DNA of 64,000 nt, from contig NZ_CP110848.1 in NCBI RefSeq assembly GCF_026240635.1, forward strand, positions 250,501-314,500, written 5' to 3'. The DNA comes from Trichothermofontia sichuanensis B231 (GTDB taxonomy: Bacteria > Cyanobacteriota > Cyanobacteriia > B231). The translations under genes and the position numbers were made by a program. Positions within the stretch are counted from its first letter, which is position 1, and each line of letters starts with the position of its first letter. A model generated the notes under the pieces. That model was not told where the DNA came from. It saw only the letters and a list, made by a program, of their open reading frames with translations, and did not search any database. Of the stretch, positions 62,401-64,000 are shown piece after piece.

Positions 62401-63126
62401 ATGCCCCCATCAGTGTCAGCGAACCAGAATGGACGGATGAGTATTAGTCGGAAATATGCCCACAAGGGACAGCGAGCGCTGGAAATTTTAGTCCGGCTGA
62501 ACCGCCTGTACCCGGAGGCGACCTGTACGCTCAATTACCAGACACCGGTGCAGCTTCTAGTGGCGACTATCCTGTCAGCCCAATGTACGGATGAACGGGT
62601 CAACCAGGTAACCCCGGCGCTCTTTGCCCGCTTCCCCGATGCGCCTGCCCTCGCTAATGCCGACCTCGAAGAATTGGAAACCTTAGTGCGATCGACCGGC
62701 TTTTACCGCAATAAGGCCCGCAATATTCGCGCCGCCTGTCAAATGATTGTCGATCGCTTCGATGGTCAGGTGCCCAAACTCATGGAAGATTTGCTGCAAT
62801 TACCGGGGGTGGCCCGAAAGACTGCTAATGTCGTCCTGGCGCATGGCTATGGCATTAATATGGGCGTGACGGTGGATACCCATGTCAAACGCCTAAGCCA
62901 ACGGCTGGGCCTGACGGACAAGACCGACCCCCTGCGGATTGAGCAAGAGTTGATGCACCTGTTGCCCCAGCCCGATTGGGAGAACTGGTCGATCCGGCTG
63001 ATCTACCACGGTCGTGCAGTCTGTACGGCCCGCAATCCTGCCTGCGATCGCTGTGAACTGGCTGATCTTTGTCCCTCGGCCCATGTGAGTCGGCGTCCCC
63101 CAGTACCAGGAACGGTGCAGGCGTGA
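62401..63126 (+). CDS. nth: Endonuclease III (DNA glycosylase/AP lyase)
   Basis: A 241-residue base-excision repair enzyme for oxidised pyrimidines. The helix-hairpin-helix with catalytic Lys is in LLQLPGVARKTANVVL, and the catalytic Asp is in VTVDTHVKRL. The iron-sulfur cluster ligands C-x6-C-x2-C-x5-C are in VCTARNPACDRCELADLC. The start ATG 62401 gives an N-terminal tail of a dozen residues before the core; ATG 62437 is an alternative. The following gene begins 145 bp downstream on the same strand. Confidence 0.96.
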   Translation: MPPSVSANQNGRMSISRKYAHKGQRALEILVRLNRLYPEATCTLNYQTPVQLLVATILSAQCTDERVNQVTPALFARFPDAPALANADLEELETLVRSTGFYRNKARNIRAACQMIVDRFDGQVPKLMEDLLQLPGVARKTANVVLAHGYGINMGVTVDTHVKRLSQRLGLTDKTDPLRIEQELMHLLPQPDWENWSIRLIYHGRAVCTARNPACDRCELADLCPSAHVSRRPPVPGTVQA

Positions 63127-63271
63127 AGGGGACGCTAGCAGGGTGGGGAAAAAGCTGGAGAGATTGGGGGCGATCGCCGGTGTTTGAGAGGATAAATCTT
63201 AGTTACATTGAGCTGTAGAGGGCGCGAGTACCCACCAGCGGGTGGCATTTTGGTTCTAGAGGAGGGTAACC

Positions 63272-64000
63272 ATGCAGACAGGTCTTCAGGTCCGGTTGAG
63301 TCTTTTGCACACGCTCCTGGAGCAGTTTCTCTCGCCCGCCACCTTGACCTCGATCGGTCTCCACGCCCTCCTGTTATTAGCCCTATCGTCCTGGTTAGGG
63401 AAGAGTGGCTTCTCGACAGCGATCGTGCAACAACCAGTAGGCGTGATTGAACTGACCCCAGCGGAGGCGGCCCAATTACCCAACCTTGCCCCGTCGACCC
63501 CCACCCTATCCCAGTTATTTGGTCAGGCGCCGCTTGCTACCGGAACTGCCCCACCGGCGACACCAACGGGTACCCATAACCTGTTCGCCGGTCTCCCCAC
63601 CCTGCCGGGATTGCCCCAACTGGCCCCCCTCCCTGTTCCCTTTCCTGCCGATGCCTTCAGTGGGTTACCGGCCCCCCCGCCGGTAATTCCCCTAGACTGG
63701 TACGCCCCCCCAGCTCCGGCTCGGATTGCGGTTGGCACACCCCAACCTCACGCGGATCCGGTTGAGCCGCCGTTGATTATTGAAGCGGAGGTGGCAATAC
63801 TCCCGCCGCTAGAGGGGGGAGCAGCAGCCCCTGCGCCCCCTGCTAGCCCCACCCCTGGTGATACTCCCGCGCCAGCTCAGGTCCCGACGGTTGCGGCAAC
63901 GGCTCCCGTCACGGGAGAGGCCAGTGCGTTAGGGGGACCCCTGGCCATTGCCCGTGCTGATCTCCAGGAGGCTCCCTCAGCGGACGCTTCACCGAGCGCT
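63272..64000 (+). CDS. Proline-rich membrane-anchored protein, 3' end outside the window
   Basis: The frame from the ATG at 63272 is open for 243 codons to the window edge. It starts behind a strong GGAGG (about 63260-63264). The N-terminus has a positively charged start and one hydrophobic helix (TSIGLHALLLLALSSWLG). A long Pro/Ala-rich stretch follows (for example PLPVPFPADAFSGLPAPPPV) up to the edge. This anchor-plus-proline-spacer design is found in TonB-like and other envelope-spanning proteins, but no C-terminal domain is visible to test this. It is probably co-transcribed with nth or driven from its own promoter. Confidence 0.75.
   Translation, partial: MQTGLQVRLSLLHTLLEQFLSPATLTSIGLHALLLLALSSWLGKSGFSTAIVQQPVGVIELTPAEAAQLPNLAPSTPTLSQLFGQAPLATGTAPPATPTGTHNLFAGLPTLPGLPQLAPLPVPFPADAFSGLPAPPPVIPLDWYAPPAPARIAVGTPQPHADPVEPPLIIEAEVAILPPLEGGAAAPAPPASPTPGDTPAPAQVPTVAATAPVTGEASALGGPLAIARADLQEAPSADASPSA

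Overview
The window is cyanobacterial chromosomal DNA. Direct markers are psbA (photosystem II D1), a Ycf39-type photosystem II assembly factor, heme oxygenase HO1 for bilin synthesis, menB for phylloquinone synthesis, UrtE and urease beta, and the very frequent HIP1-like GCGATCGC/CGATCG palindromes. Genes for hormogonium-type polysaccharide-secretion pseudopilins (hpsA, hpsB, hpsC) and an Hmp/Pil-type chemosensory operon point to a gliding, probably filamentous lineage. I cannot assign a genus from the sequence alone. No rRNA, tRNA, CRISPR array, complete insertion sequence or prophage was seen.

Layout. Positions 1-4400 hold the tail of an unknown protein, an alpha/beta hydrolase, an EAL-domain c-di-GMP phosphodiesterase, a WecG/TagA/CpsF glycosyltransferase and rpmB. 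Positions 5257-13852 hold the hps-type run: a very large HpsA, HpsB, HpsC and two paralogous GspH-like pseudopilins. Positions 14192-16630 hold ho1 and pncB, divergent around a strong palindrome. Positions 16819-26970 hold a solitary urtE, a DUF4198-like exported protein, a minus-strand run nadK / NblR-like regulator / frameshifted acyltransferase, ycf39, a hypothetical protein, icd and prs. Positions 27551-41176 hold avtA-hemW (+), ureB-moaE (-), menB, two small membrane protein genes, a DUF2214 gene, ackA, a DUF559 nuclease, psbA, rsmE, a TPR protein and an LD-carboxypeptidase. Positions 41317-50560 hold a beta-propeller/transglutaminase fusion, argF, a YciI-like protein, an RTX protein, a TPR protein, a decayed vapC, an alpha/beta hydrolase, scpA, a LapA-like protein and folD. 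Positions 50922-60899 hold the chemosensory operon CheY-CheW-MCP-CheA. rseP, nth and a truncated proline-rich membrane-anchored protein close the window.

How the genes work together. The hps pseudopilins, the chemosensory operon and the EAL enzyme form a plausible motility and extracellular-polysaccharide theme: pseudopilins for slime export, an array for directional control, and c-di-GMP turnover. The glycosyltransferase upstream of hpsA could supply the polymer. The rest is mainly core metabolism (NAD, PRPP, isocitrate, arginine, folate, heme, molybdopterin) and photosystem maintenance.

Intergenic DNA is rich in short repeats. Two MITE-like families stand out. Family A is about 145-195 bp with GGGNGCATCTCAC-type ends. 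Family B is about 105 bp with imperfect 28-bp ends flanked by TA. Both share a palindromic CCCTCTCCC...GGGAGAGGG core. Many short tandem duplications also occur, some spanning stop codons. Two genes look broken: an acyltransferase (one-base frameshift in a G7 tract) and a VapC PIN-domain gene that has lost its first catalytic Asp beside a 17-bp tandem repeat. The most distinctive items are the repeat families, the expanded disordered chemoreceptor and CheA, and the hps cluster with its cysteine-conserved paralogous pseudopilins. I found no clearly new defence or biosynthetic system.
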